From Mermis nigrescens (Eukaryota; Nematoda; Enoplea; Mermithida; Mermithidae), in assembly GCA_036768485.1 (NCBI GenBank), contig JAVLUZ010000145.1:22477522-22541521 (forward strand): a stretch of DNA of 64,000 bases, read 5' to 3'. Each line of letters starts with the position of its first letter. Position 1 is the first letter of the stretch. The notes under the pieces are model-generated. The model saw nothing but the letters and a program-made list of their open reading frames with translations, was not told where the DNA came from and ran no database searches. Shown here in pieces: positions 34,915 to 47,100 of the stretch. Position numbers and translations under genes: made by a program.

Positions 34915-37160
34915 AAAGAAGGTGTAAAGTTTTTGTGTAACGTTATAACATAGGACAAATTTTGGGACCTTTTTACTGCGGCATGTGGACAACTGAGTAT
35001 TGATGACTCGAAGAATTGAACAGCATAGGATAATAGAGGGATGAATCCTTCAGATGACACTTTTTTTGTTTTTTGAAATTCGCATTAGTTATCGAATGGC
35101 AGTGTAAAGAGTGCGAAAATCTGGGGGTGAAAAAGCACTTTTTGGTCGAGTTTTCAACCTGCCCATGTCCGATACTAACTCCGGTTATGAGGTTTTTAAA
35201 ATGTTTTCTGACAGAAATGTAGAGCGGATCAAGGGCTACATTCTGCATATAAGCAAAGTCTTCTATGCTCTATGGTGAGTTAGATCCTGGGGTTTAAAGT
35301 TAACACTCTAGTGGATGGTGTAAAAAACGGATTTTAACTAAGATTTCTCTGCCAAATTTTTCCGCTTATGAGTCAGTGTAAATCGAAGACAGCATTAATA
35401 AAGTGCCTCTCAGGGGCTAAACATCGCAGCAAACTGCATTTAAAAAAACGCAATATTGAGTTATTTATGGGGGTGTAAAGTTCGAAATCAGAGGTAAAAA
35501 ATGGGCGAAAAAACACGTTTTTTACGAAGTTTGATTGATAAATCATACCAAATAATTTTTGCAACAGAATTTTGGCGCACAGGAATGTACTACGATTTAA
35601 AAGCTACAAATTGTACCAAACCGAATTTCTTTAAACTCAATGGGGAGTTCGGTACGGAATTTTAGAGTTTACAGTGTTCTAAATGATGGAAAATACGTTT
35701 TTGTTGCGCTTTTTGTTCGCCACTTTCTCCGTCCAGAAGTCGGGATAAGTCTAATAGAATAAAAATAAAGTTCTTTATATCGGATGCATGTCAAAGCAAA
35801 TTGTCTATACATTAATATTTAGCGAGTGTAAAGTCAAAAATTTGGAGTTTAAAATGCGTTTCTGTCTTGTTTTTTCTGCCTGCTTCTCCGGTTACGAGTC
35901 AGGGACACGTTTATCAAGTCTAGAAATGGACCAGGAACCAAATTTGATATGCCAGTCTGGCACATATGTTTACACTCTACGGTGTTGTAAAGTAGTTTAC
36001 ACCAATTGTTAGTTTGCCCATAGAACATTATGTAGACTTAATTTTTTCATAAATATTAATCGTAATATCGGAACAATATCAAAATTACGAATCTGACTAA
36101 AATCTTATTTACACTAGGTGTTTACATGAAGTTTACACTACATATGTATTTATCTTCGTTTTTGAGCATTCCAGAAACCTAATTTTTTCCTGGAGTCTAG
36201 AAGTTAACAAAGGATCAAATGTGAGACGTCACGTAGGTGCGTTTGTTTACATCCAACAGTGATGTAAAGTAGTTTACACTCATTGTTTATATGTCCTCAG
36301 ACCATTGTAGAGACATAATTTTTTCATGAATGTTGATCATAATATCCGAGTAATTTTTTACACTGCATGTTAGCCTTTGTTCTGGAGCATTGCAAAAACC
36401 GAAATTTTTTTCTGAGATATAAAAATTTACAGGGAATGAAATATATACGTCAGTTGGGCGCGCTTGCTTACACTCAGCAGTATTGCAAAGTGGTTTAAAC
36501 CTAATGTTTATTGTCTTTAAAACATTATGGACTCATTTTTAAATAAATGTTGAAAGTAATATGGGAGCAATATCAAAATTACGAATCCGACTAAAATATT
36601 CTTTACGCCATGTGTTTGTGTAAAGTTTACATTACGTGTTAACCTTAATTCGATAGACTTGCAGAGACTTTGTAACTGAAGTCAAGAAACTTTCAAGGAT
36701 TCATATGTGAGACATCAATTAAGTGAGTTTGTTTACCCTCAAAAGTAATCTAAAGTGATTTAAAAATTATGTTCAAGTGTCCTTAGATCATTGAAGAGAT
36801 GTAATTTTGTCTTAAATGGGTTGCATTAAAGTTAAATCCTTCTTAGCCGTGTTTATAATATGTTTCACAAAATCTTGCACATGGAGAGCTATCGTTTAAT
36901 TGATGTAAATTGCCTGCAAAAGTGGTTTAAAATGAACCAGCAATCACACTACTGTGCACAGAAGTCGACAAAGATATGCAGCTTTATTGTAATCATGTAC
37001 ATTAATAAGCCGTAAACTGTTAGTATTCTCTACACCTAGTAGTTGTGTAAAGTTTGCACTATTCATTTGTTGTTAATATGTAGTCTATACTACAAATTTA
37101 TTTTACTACCAAATCAAAGCGTTAGTGTTCCTTACATTTGATATTTGCGTGAAGTTTTTG
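34915..37160. repeat. Degenerate tandem array with GTGTAAAGT / TTTACAC motifs
   Basis: Motifs such as GTAAAGTAGTTTACAC recur at about 35,986, 36,263 and 36,484, and weakly at 36,740. Conserved spacer blocks are AACATTATG and CAATATCAAAATTACGAATC. Units are about 220-280 bp and strongly diverged. The short open frames in it look accidental. Confidence 0.7.
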
Positions 37161-37448
37161 AATTTTTGCCGAAAAACTTTTGCCTTCTAATTTACCAACA
37201 TCCCGCCTTTTCCATTTTCTTAAAGTTTAAAATCTTTTATAGGTCTCTTAATAATTTAATGGTAGGTTTTAAGTTTAAGTTTCTCTTGGTTTACAACTCT
37301 CGCTTAGCAAGCTCATTTTTCAAAACTTTTTCATAGTGATCAGATTAGTCGCGTTTAGTTTGGAATTGGTGGACGGTCGTTATTTTATTACTCGGCTTAA
37401 ATAAACCAAGTGACTATCTTTTGATTATTTTCTTTATCGCAAATTCTA

Positions 37449-37535
37449 ACACCCAATTTTCAATTTGAAAATTGACCCAATTTTCAATTTGAAAATTGAT
37501 CCAATTTTCAATTTGAAAATTGAAAATTGGGTGTT
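37449..37535. repeat. Palindromic 24-bp tandem repeat
   Basis: There are three units of CCCAATTTTCAATTTGAAAA+TTGA. Each unit is a near-perfect hairpin (CAATTTTCA, 3-nt loop, TGAAAATTG). The array is closed by AACACCCAATTT on the left and AAATTGGGTGTT on the right. Confidence 0.92.
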
Positions 37536-37840
37536 TTCAATTTCAAAAGTCACAACACATTGTGCTTGTGTATTGATTGAGTGAGGATTTGCAATGTGAA
37601 TTCGTTGGTTAAATATTTGTTCTTGATTATAAGTGAACTGCACATTAAGAAGAAATAACTTAATGGAGTTTTAATTTGAAAATGGATGGTGTCAATAAGG
37701 TTGTCTTGTTTAAAAAGGATAATGCTGATGTTAAGAACAATATTGTTTTCCGCGTTCTTGGACTGTTGTCATTATTGTGGCATATTACTGATTGTGTTTA
37801 CTGACTGATGTACTGAAATCACGCTAATTAAAAGTAGTGT

Positions 37841-38607
37841 ACTAGCAAAGAAAAATGCTCCGATGGAACAAAAAAGATGAATATACTTGGAATTGTGGAT
37901 TATTATGGATGTAAAAGGAGGGGACTAGGAAAAATCTACCTAAAGTCGGAAAACCTGCTAAAAATCACACTTTCTCTAAGCAACGCAAAAAATCGATGTA
38001 TATTCTGCGGCCTCTAAAAAAGTGTCTTTTTTAAATAATGTTCGAAGTTTCAGATAAGAGTGTATAAACGTAATCTATCAAGGTTACTTTTTTAAATTGC
38101 TGGCACCTGATTGATAGAAAACTAAGAGGTATTGTATTTAAAGTTGTTTTATTTTGTTATGAGCATTATAGCAAGCAAAGCAGGAGCCGATTGATTAGTG
38201 CACACAATCGTTTCGGGCATGCTAGTGTATCTACATTTAGTCTGTTTCAAGTCAACTTACGCGTTTCCTACTGTTTTAAACCAACCATGTCTTCAATTGT
38301 CTTCGATGTTTGCTATTTCATTCAATTGGCTTGGAAGACTGTTAGTTTACTTAATATCATTTCCCATAGCTACTGCATAGCTAACGTGCTGCTGTTTCAA
38401 TCATTGTTATGGTTGAATATTTATTTTAATCTGTTGGCCGCAGAATATACATCGATTTTTTGCGTTGCTTAGAGAAAGTGTGATTTTTAGCAGGTTTTCC
38501 GACTTTAGGTAGATTTTTCCTAGTCCCCTCCTTTTACATCCATAATAATCCACAATTCCAAGTATATTCATCTTTTTTGTTCCATCGGAGCATTTTTCTT
38601 TGCTAGT
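37841..38607. repeat. Fold-back element with perfect 172-bp arms
   Basis: 37841-38012 and 38436-38607 are exact reverse complements (172 of 172 by eye), separated by 423 bp of unrelated sequence. A diverged third copy of part of the arm is at 40794-40886. No coding content was recognised. Arm identity implies recent formation or ongoing gene conversion. Confidence 0.9.
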
Positions 38608-39606
38608 AAGCAAATACACAGGTGACGTAATTCTAACCAACACAAGTTAAGTTGGTTAAGGCGTTCGTCGTGAAAGAAGGCTATGATATCCAACTATGTA
38701 TTTAGTAAATTTATGCTGAAGAGCCTCGCTCAAGTCTCTTTATATCACTAATATAAGAGGGGTTCCATAAAGCACAAGAATATTCGAGGACCGGTCTGAC
38801 GTAAACAATGAAGGCTTTAAAGAGATTATTTTTATCACGCGAAAAAAGGATTCTAATTGAGATAGATTTTAAAAAAACTTTTTGATTATACTGCTGTAAT
38901 TCTTCTTAAATTTTAGGTTTTGCGAAGTCAGCACACCTAAAACGCGAACAAAGACAGAATCGTCAGTAATAACTTGTGTATGGAGTGTGTATGACAATTT
39001 AGGATTATTTTTGCCCAGATGTAGGGCTGTGCATTTAGAATACGACATATGTAGGTAAACAATTTTCGGTGGCCCAAATGAAAATTCCATCAATTAGATT
39101 TAAATTCATTTTTAAAAAAATTTTCTGCTAAATTTCAGCTTAATTGCAGAGTGCATTGTATTTCCTACGTTGATTGTTTGTTGGTTAATAGAGTAAGTAT
39201 ACGTCTAATTTTAGAGCGGCCAACGACGTTTAAACGCTTTATCAATTTTATTTGATTACTCCTTCAAAAACGTATATTTGTTTAACTTCGTTTTATAAAT
39301 CACTTGCAGATTTATAGGGGGCGAGGCGAGCCGACCGCTCCCCTCCTGTCTTCAAAAAATATTTGGGCGCAATGAAGAATAGATGTGTTTTTTGATAATT
39401 TTAGCCATTTTTATCTTGCTTTTCAAATTTTTCTAGCGCTTCACGCCAGGCGGCAATAGCTTATGCCGCTAGAGCCACCAGAACTCTTGTGGTAATCCGT
39501 CGTTTTCGAATTCTTAGAAGCCCGATCGAGTCATTTTGATCAAAAATTTGAAATCAGGGGTCTGGAATACTTTGACGATCACTCTATTATCTAGTGATTA
39601 TTTTTT

Positions 39607-39611
39607 CCACG

Positions 39612-39680
<69 letters not shown>
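39607..39680. repeat. CA dinucleotide repeat
   Basis: CACGCACGCGCGCACACA grades into about 30 CA units. Confidence 0.95.
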
Positions 39681-39683
<3 letters not shown>

Positions 39684-39802
39684 ACAGACATCGGAATTAA
39701 CATTATACCGAGATTAGTTTTAGCGTAAAATGAGACAATGCAATATAGAACGTAACAAAAAGAACAACGTTGAGAGCGGCAAATGAATTTTGCAATGCAA
39801 TC

Positions 39803-40440
39803 ATCTTGGGTGGCCCATAAAAAAAGCTACATTCCGATTTAATATGTAGGTCACAACTTCGGCTGATGTGAAAGTAAAACTTTAGGACTAGCTGCATTAG
39901 ATAGATAAAAATGTCTTTGTTTGAACCGCATTAGAAATTTTTGCCAGCTGCCAGTGGTACGTGCGCTACGGCGATTTGTTTACACCTCACTTTGACATTG
40001 TTCAATACTCCAGAGTTTCTGTATTTTATCATATTACTGCGTATGTACGTAGGTAAACGTTTTTCACCTTTTTAACAAAATATCGTGTCACAAAAATTAA
40101 TTAACACATTCTCTATACCCCAGAGTAGATAAACGTGTCCTAATGAATGCAAAAATGTCAGGATGTCGTCAAAATGCAAATTTATGACAGGACCAATGAC
40201 GCTAAAGGCGTTTAAACAAGATTAAAGTAGGGGGTAAACAAATTTCCATAGCGCCCGAACCGTGTACCGTCGGTATCTGGCCAAAGTATTTTACCCGGTT
40301 TGAAAGAAGACACTTTTATCTATCTAAAGAAGCCGATTTTAAAGTCTCATGTTTACATCAGCCGAAGTTATGACCTGTTGAATCGGAATGTAGCCTTTTT
40401 TAAAGGCCACCCCGTATATTGAAGGAAAAATTTGATATTT
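39803..40440. repeat. Fold-back element with diverged arms
   Basis: The left arm, from TGGGTGGCCC (39,808), and the right arm, ending AGGCCACCCCGTATATT, are imperfect inverse copies. They share CTACATTCCGATT, ACTTCGGCTGATGT and TAGATAGATAAAA. Inner pairs such as GCGATTTGTTTAC and GTAAACAAATTTCC extend the symmetry. Confidence 0.7.
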
Positions 40441-40532
40441 TTCATACCCAGAATAATGCTCCGCGAGGGCACGTTATTTTCAGAGACCGCAGAATAAATA
40501 CTCCTCGATTTTTCACGTTTTCAGCTGGTCTA

Positions 40533-40754
40533 TAGTCTGTTACATTTAACTTTGCGGTTTTAGTCTGAATTTTCCTCAAGAATCAGGCTACAAAAGCAGT
40601 TTAAACTTTTGATGCAGTAATGCGGCTTTACAAATGCATACGTCTCTATAGGACTCGACATACTGTAGAATATTATATTTATTGTATTAGTTCGAAACAC
40701 TTTTGTGTCGCTTCAAACTTTTTCAAAAACCTCAAAGTTAAATGAAATAGACTA
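40533..40754. mobile_element. TA-flanked inverted-repeat element (copy c)
   Basis: This 222-bp element has termini TAGTCTGTTACATTT and AAATGAAATAGACTA with TA duplicates. Confidence 0.78.
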
Positions 40755-41298
40755 TAGTTTAAAGCAGATTCTTACTACTTTCATAGGCATTAAGGTGACT
40801 TTCCCTAGTCCCTTCTTTTTTATGTCCTTAATGATGCGTAATTCCAAATGTCCTTTTTTTTTGTTCCATCGGAGCATTTTTCTTTGTTATTATAGTACAT
40901 ACCTACCTACTTATGAAAGTCTACTTTTTTATGATGTAATGATGATATAAAAAGTGAACTAATTTTAATTTATGCCAAAATAAATTAGAATTAGTATATC
41001 GCACATATTTCTTGAAGACATAGACATACTACATAATTCCCAACACCATTTCTCCATGCACAACGAACGATGCCACGGAATGGGTCGGTACGGTACCAAC
41101 ATTTCAGTGCTCGGACGGCTCAATTATATTCACGTTCTCTTTGTCCTTTTGCCTGCAAGAGTGGATCACATTAACTCGCAAATACCTATAGGTACATGTT
41201 TAACTTGAAATAAGCTACAAAAATAATATTGAAATTTATGTATCTTTAAAAGAAAATGTGCGTTAAAGAAAATGAGATACCTTACATGTGTCTTTCTA

Positions 41299-41639
41299 TA
41301 GTCTGTTCCATTCCAACCGGCCATTTTCGCTTCACAGCTTATTTCTGTAGCATATTATTTTACTGTTCAGGTAGCTGCTATACTTCGTTTGATGTGCCAC
41401 AAATTAAGCAAAGCACATTAACCCTCCGTTTATGGCCCATATGGACCAGGAGTTTTTGCTATGATGGTGCACTTCGACTGCAAAAACATGATGGTAAACG
41501 GAGGGTTAAAGATCGATAAGAAGAGTCTAAAGCGACCATTAGCCACGAGAAAATATTTAAAGAAGCCATTAGTGCAGTGAAAAATTAATACAGTAATAGG
41601 ACTTCAGCGAAAATGAGCCGTTTGGAATGGAACAGACTA
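41299..41639. mobile_element. TA-flanked inverted-repeat element (copy d)
   Basis: This 341-bp element has perfect inverted termini TAGTCTGTTCCATTCCAA and TTGGAATGGAACAGACTA, flanked by TA. A TTAA-flanked mini-element is nested inside. Confidence 0.83.
41418..41509. mobile_element. TTAA-flanked mini inverted-repeat element, nested
   Basis: An 84-bp core with termini CCCTCCGTTTA and TAAACGGAGGG sits between two TTAA tetranucleotides. TTAA duplication with CCC/GGG termini is the piggyBac pattern. It interrupts TA-element 41299-41639. Confidence 0.7.
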
Positions 41640-42124
41640 TAGTTAAACATTTTATTGTTTAGCACAAGCAGTATTAAGTGGAGTAAAATGTAGCTTTCAG
41701 GCATTACTGTGTAAATTTGAGCTGTTGGAATTTCTTTAATATTTTTATTCTAGACGATTTACAAATGTAGGTTTATGTACCATATCAATAAAATAATACA
41801 AGTGCTTAACAGGTTTCTGTTAGTACCTGACTGCCGTATCCAAGTCCCTGACCTTGAAGATTAATCGGCCGTGAAAATTCATCCTGTGTATATACAAATC
41901 AGGCTAAAGAAGTCAAAAAAGAATTAATGCAAGCGCGAAAAATCAGTTTTTCGAAGTTACTCATCAAGCTCTGACCATCGGCATCAAACTAGCAATACGT
42001 ACTCGAAAAAGCTATTCAAATGACTCCCCCTCACCGGCCATGTTGTGCACTCATGGAAACTCCAAACTTCCTACAATTCCCATGTCAATGTTTGATAACG
42101 GGGAAGGGCTACCTGGTGAATCAG

Positions 42125-42505
42125 ACACAATGATCTTGGGTGGTTTGGATGTTTTCAATCCCCAGAAAGGTTTTCACCACCAGAAATTTTTTACCCCTGA
42201 ATTTGCGATTTAACAAAAATAGTTCGTAGAAAAGTTGATGTTTTCAGAGCTTTTAGCACCTGCTTTCTCAAAAGTGCCAAACTTCAGGCGATCTACGCCT
42301 GAAGATCTACACCTGATTTCGTTCAATTATTTCGAGTTTGTTCGAAATTTTTTGTTTTTTTTATTCTAGAAAGGTAGAGCATCATAAGAAACACCGAAGA
42401 ATAACGTTTTTGACGCGTATCCACATTTTTAACCCCGAAAAAGGCACTGTAGAAAAATTTTTAGCTTTCACTTTTCCCCAGATTTTCCATGCGATGCATG
42501 TTTGG
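42125..42505 (-). mobile_element. MITE family 2, decayed inverted copy
   Basis: Begins near GATCTTGGGTGG and ends near GCATGTTTGG. The characteristic CGTTTTTGACGCGTATCC and TAGAGCATC blocks are recognisable, and the hairpin is degenerate. No clean duplication was seen. Confidence 0.6.
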
Positions 42506-42636
42506 TTGATACTTATATGTAATGACTGCATGCGTTGAATAAACTGCATGCTGGTCGTGTCTGTGGGTAATCAATTAATTTGTCAAAAAATGCAAACATA
42601 ATCAGAAGTGAATTAAATAAGTACACATTAAAATAT

Positions 42637-42640
42637 AAAC

Positions 42641-42706
<66 letters not shown>

Positions 42707-42794
42707 TATTATTATTATTATTAATATCTTGATTATTATTATTATTGATATTGTTGTTGCTGTTGTTGTTATAATAATAATAATAATAATAATA

Positions 42795-42873
<79 letters not shown>
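42637..42873. repeat. AAT/ATT microsatellite (self-complementary)
   Basis: AAT and ATT blocks alternate, so the tract can pair with itself. It adjoins the LINE 3' fragment. A shorter ATT run resumes at 43020-43047. Confidence 0.93.
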
Positions 42874-43019
42874 TTAGCGTTTGTCCCGTCGTAGGGTCCG
42901 CTTGGTTGCATTTTGATCTCCATCTTGCACGGTCAGTAGCGTCTCGTGGGGTGGCGTTCACGTTCCGCATGTCCTCATTTAGACGGTCGAGCCATCGTTT
43001 CTTCGGCCGTCCACGTGGG
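42874..43019 (-). mobile_element. Non-LTR retrotransposon 3'-end fragment
   Basis: Encodes PRGRPKKRWLDRLNEDMRNV and then RARWRSKCNQADPTTGQ, the well-known extreme C-terminus of LINE-type ORF2 proteins. It runs directly into a long AAT/ATT tract on its 3' side (42,640-42,873), which could be its microsatellite tail. ATT repeats also abut its other end (43020-43047), so the fragment sits inside simple repeats. Confidence 0.7.
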
Positions 43020-43743
43020 ATTATTATTATTATTATTATTATTATTGTTATTATTATCAAAATTATCACTATTATTTTACCTGCTCATTATATCCCTGTC
43101 CTCGAGCTGCTGTACTTAGTGGTTTGAGCAATCGGTCCTGTTTGGAGGTGATAAATTGATTTCAGCAAGTCAAACGGAATAGGCATGCAAAAAACAGCTA
43201 TGTGACGAACTTGCAATCAAAGTACAATATTTCATTTGTACAATATAAATCCATATTTTATAGTGAGAAAATTTTATAAAGTATGACTGTTCACTAAGGA
43301 TCTTAATGAAACTTTGATCATAAATGCATTTTTTGTTGAGTAAGTGCTCAAATCTCAAATCGTAAAAGTACTTTAGTGAAGATCAGTCTATAAAATACGC
43401 ATAATTCATTTTCAAACAGATCGCTTCCGTGCGTATATCATCGACAACGATTCTCGCTGCACTAAACATTGAGAGGAAGTAAGCTGAAGTATCGCTCATG
43501 TAGGTAGAAGGTGAAAAATTGAGCCAAATGGATTGAAAATCAATGACATTACGAATTTTATAGAAAGCAAGAGATTAATCGTTTGCGCATAAACTTATTA
43601 TTCAACGTTAAATATTGCGCTTTAAGGAGTGCAACAAAATATCACAAAATAATGTTCACAAGAAAATACTGGAGCATTTGCTATTTCTCATTTTAACCTG
43701 TACTTAATACTTGTATAGACACTTTAATAATGACCAAACTTAC

Positions 43744-43895
43744 GAATACTATTGTCTGTGACTGCTCAATTCTAAGCATTGCTGGCAGGTAGCGATCAAC
43801 TATATCTAGCAGAGAACGCATTTTGCTTCTAGAGAATATTAATAATTCACCATTCTTTTCAATCAAAGTCACATTAATCCTAAAGATACATAACT
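43744..43895 (-). CDS. Candidate exon downstream of collagen copy 1, unrecognised
   Basis: This is an open segment between an acceptor (GATGCAG) and a strong donor GTAAGT. It is readable in phase 0 after the collagen's CPCPMK codons as LCIFRINVTLIEKNGELLIF and then SRSKMRSLLDIVDRYLPAML. I recognise no domain. It could be a C-terminal extension of the collagen, the first exon of a closely following gene (an ATG lies inside), or chance. A second acceptor (CTTTAG) would start it at 43879. Confidence 0.3.
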
Positions 43896-43898
43896 GCA

Positions 43899-44125
43899 TC
43901 AAAGCGCACTCGCAAACAATCCAATTGAAGTCGACACAAAAAATTCAAAAATTACTTTCATAGGGCATGGACAGTAGTGGGCATCTTTACCAGGTAAAGC
44001 ATTTTTGCCTGGTGCTCCTGGCTCACCTTTTAGTCCAGGTAGTCCTTTCTTACCAATAGGACCAGGTAATCCATCATATCCTGCCTCTGCCGATTTTCCA
44101 TTTTTACCGGCTGGTCCAGTTAGAC
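43899..44125 (-). CDS. Collagen copy 1, exon 6 (terminal)
   Basis: Gly-X-Y repeats begin [19 protein letters not shown] and end [12 protein letters not shown]. Reading straight on adds [18 protein letters not shown] before TGA at 43899-43901. A donor GTAATT right after ATGAAA could instead splice to the open segment at 43744-43895. Confidence 0.8.
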
Positions 44126-47100
44126 CTAGGAAAAAATGGGCATAACATGAGAACTATTTCTTACTTATCGATAATTGTGCTAATTAAATTTAACTGTTTG
44201 ATGATAAATACAAAACGATTGATTCCTTTCTGTCTTAGATCACCGGTCACTGTTTCGAACAACGGAATTTTGTTCGTACTCGTACAACAATAATTTCAAG
44301 AAAAATTGTCAGAAGCCAATGTGTAACAAACGTCAGTACTTTCTTAAAATATTATTTTATTTTTTGCAAGTGTAAGAAATATTGATTTATAAATCCTTTA
44401 TACGATCATACCGCAGCGACCCTGTCCACCGCCTGAACCTTTGAAACCAGGCGGTCCCTTAGTATAGGTCACACCATCCTGGCCCGGCAGTCCTATCGGA
44501 CCGGTTTTTCCTGGGCAGCCCAGTTGACCAGGCGGTCCTGGTGGTCCCATTGCTCCAAATAGACCCAACGTGCCTTTACATAAATACAAAATGGTGTAAG
44601 GAAAATCGTCGAAGATAAGCAAGACAGATTTGCTATTTCAAATTTCAACGTTTTAGTAAGATAGCTATTTGTGACTCAGTGCATAGAAAAAAAGTGACAC
44701 ATAAAGCATACGGCCGAAATAGAACGTGATATATAAAATTATTAAAGATCCTAATATAGAAAACTTATCTTGAAGTTCGAAATAATATTCTATTCAATAA
44801 AAATGCAAATGAAAATCTGTTTCAAAAAATACTCTTCTCTCTGTGGTTTTTATCACGAGTATCCGCTAGCATGATATGACATTGTACTTTCAACGCTTGA
44901 AATCATAGTAAAGATTAAAAAGCTATCCGTACTTTAATTGATTCATTTTATGATCATAGTAATGGACAGTGCAGCTAAAAACAGCAGTGCAACAAAAAGA
45001 CATAAAAGGAGATGGACGAAACACGAAAAGTAAATAAATAAACCAAAAACTATGAACTTCATTAAAAGTACGATACATATATTTCACATTCTATTGCATT
45101 TTATATTGAATTTTATGCAGTTCCAGTGTTATTTTTAGATCCCTTTTTTGCCTAAGGTTAAGTAAGCTATTGTGTTTTTAAATAAGATCGTGTTTGTGAT
45201 GGACGTACAGCATCAAAAACGTGTGCTCAATCTGTTTAGCAGCTATCGAACACATATATTTTCGAGTGTATGCGCATTTTTGAATAGTTCATAATAATTA
45301 TTCATTTACCGTCAAAACTTGGCATTCCTGGAGATCCAGCTGGCCCCTGAAAAAATTTAAAACGCGAGAATGAGACATAGTCGAATTTTTCGATGATACT
45401 TACAGCTGCACCAGGAAGACCACACATTCCAGTTGGTCCCTTTGGGCCCGGTGGGCATACCCTACATTGAGTCGGTATTGGCTTTAATGAATGGTACAAG
45501 CAGCCGGTGGAACCTTTAGCTCCCATAAGGCCTGCTTTACCCGGTTGTCTGTTGAAATAAAGCAAAATAAAAATTGATGATAAAAGTAAGTTGGTAGGAG
45601 TAAAACAAAAAAGAAACGCTTGCAATACGAAGTTGCATCAGCTTTTTTCTTCATAAACGCTGAATATGTTAGTGATCGAATAGTAAACATAAAATGGCTT
45701 AGCGCGTTTAAGAATACAACTTCGCATGTAATAAGAGTGCTTCGCATAAGTTTTTGTCGGTAATTGTTTTTAAAAGCCACGTCAAAACCTAACTGAAACG
45801 GACGAAAAATCATAGATAAATCCTATAGCAATCATTTTTAGTCATTCATTATTATATTTTTCTTATTATTTTTATACTCTTATTCTGATTCAAAGCTGTT
45901 ATTAAATAGCTATCAAAATATAATAAGCAACTGCTGTCATATCCATAATATTCTTATGTTGTGGAACACACATCTGCCGTGAGAATGCCTTTCATTCTTC
46001 ATTTTTTGGATCGAATGTTGGGATTTCCATAGAATATCGCGTACACTTGTGAAAAAGTTTTCGATAAGACGCGACTAACGGGACATGCAGCCTACGTCGC
46101 GTTCTGTCGGTGGGATTGTGCCCCACCTCTTGGATGTCACCACCTTTTCGAACGTCCCACCACATCTTCTAAATTCCTATCTCTCGCTCTAAATCGACGT
46201 TCATCCCGTTCGATCGATTGTCCCACCTCTTCGAAATTCACGCGTCTGCGAATATCCCAATTTATCGCAAGTCTCATCTCATCGAATACCCATGTAAGTT
46301 ATCTCTCCCAAAATTCTACTTTATTGCGCGTGAACAATTAACTCTCAGCGAATCTTGAGATGTATCACTATGCAAAATTCTACCAGCTGCAGCTAAATTT
46401 GATTTTATCTTCTCAGATAATTTTCTGCTGCGAAGGTATGTTTTTGAAGATAACAGTCGCCGTGACAATTCTAACAAAGATAATTTTTCGAAATACAACC
46501 GCAATTCATCTTGCAGAAAGCGTTTATGATCTTCCAGGTATGAAAAGTTACCGCCGGTCTAATGCCATTTACCGTATTTATTTTAATGAACGGCGCGCCG
46601 TTTATTTTTTCAATACCTTTTCTGGTGCGTTGTTTATTAGAGGGCGCCGTTTGCATGTGTTGCATCAACCTATTCATAAATTTTACATCAAAACTCAAAA
46701 CGCTTGCATTTGAGTGAAAACGTATTTTGATATTGCAGTTCAATTTCGCACATTCCATCATCTAAGTCCAAATTCTCATAAAATTCAAATGAAATACATT
46801 CTCGTAAAATCTTTATGTTTTTTTATTTCTTTTCAAATTTTTTTGAGACTATTGATGACGATAATTTGATAAGATTTTCATGGTAATTAAGTCATCTCAC
46901 ACACTTTAGATTAAGCACAAAGTACCTCCAGTAAAGGCGCGCCATTTATTAGAGGGCGCTGTTCATTAATTTTTTCACCCGGAAGGAAGGTGCACCGTCT
47001 ATTAGAGGGCGCTATTTATAAGTTGGCGTTGTTAATTAGAATAAATAAGCTAATTTAGTAAAGGGGTCATGCATTAATTAACATGCAATAACGCTTCGCG

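Noticed and set aside
35788..36012. 74-residue open frame
   Set aside because: Lies in the degenerate GTGTAAAGT array; not conserved between units.
37446..37643. Repetitive IFKLKIGS open frame
   Set aside because: Translation of the palindromic 24-bp tandem repeat, not a protein gene.
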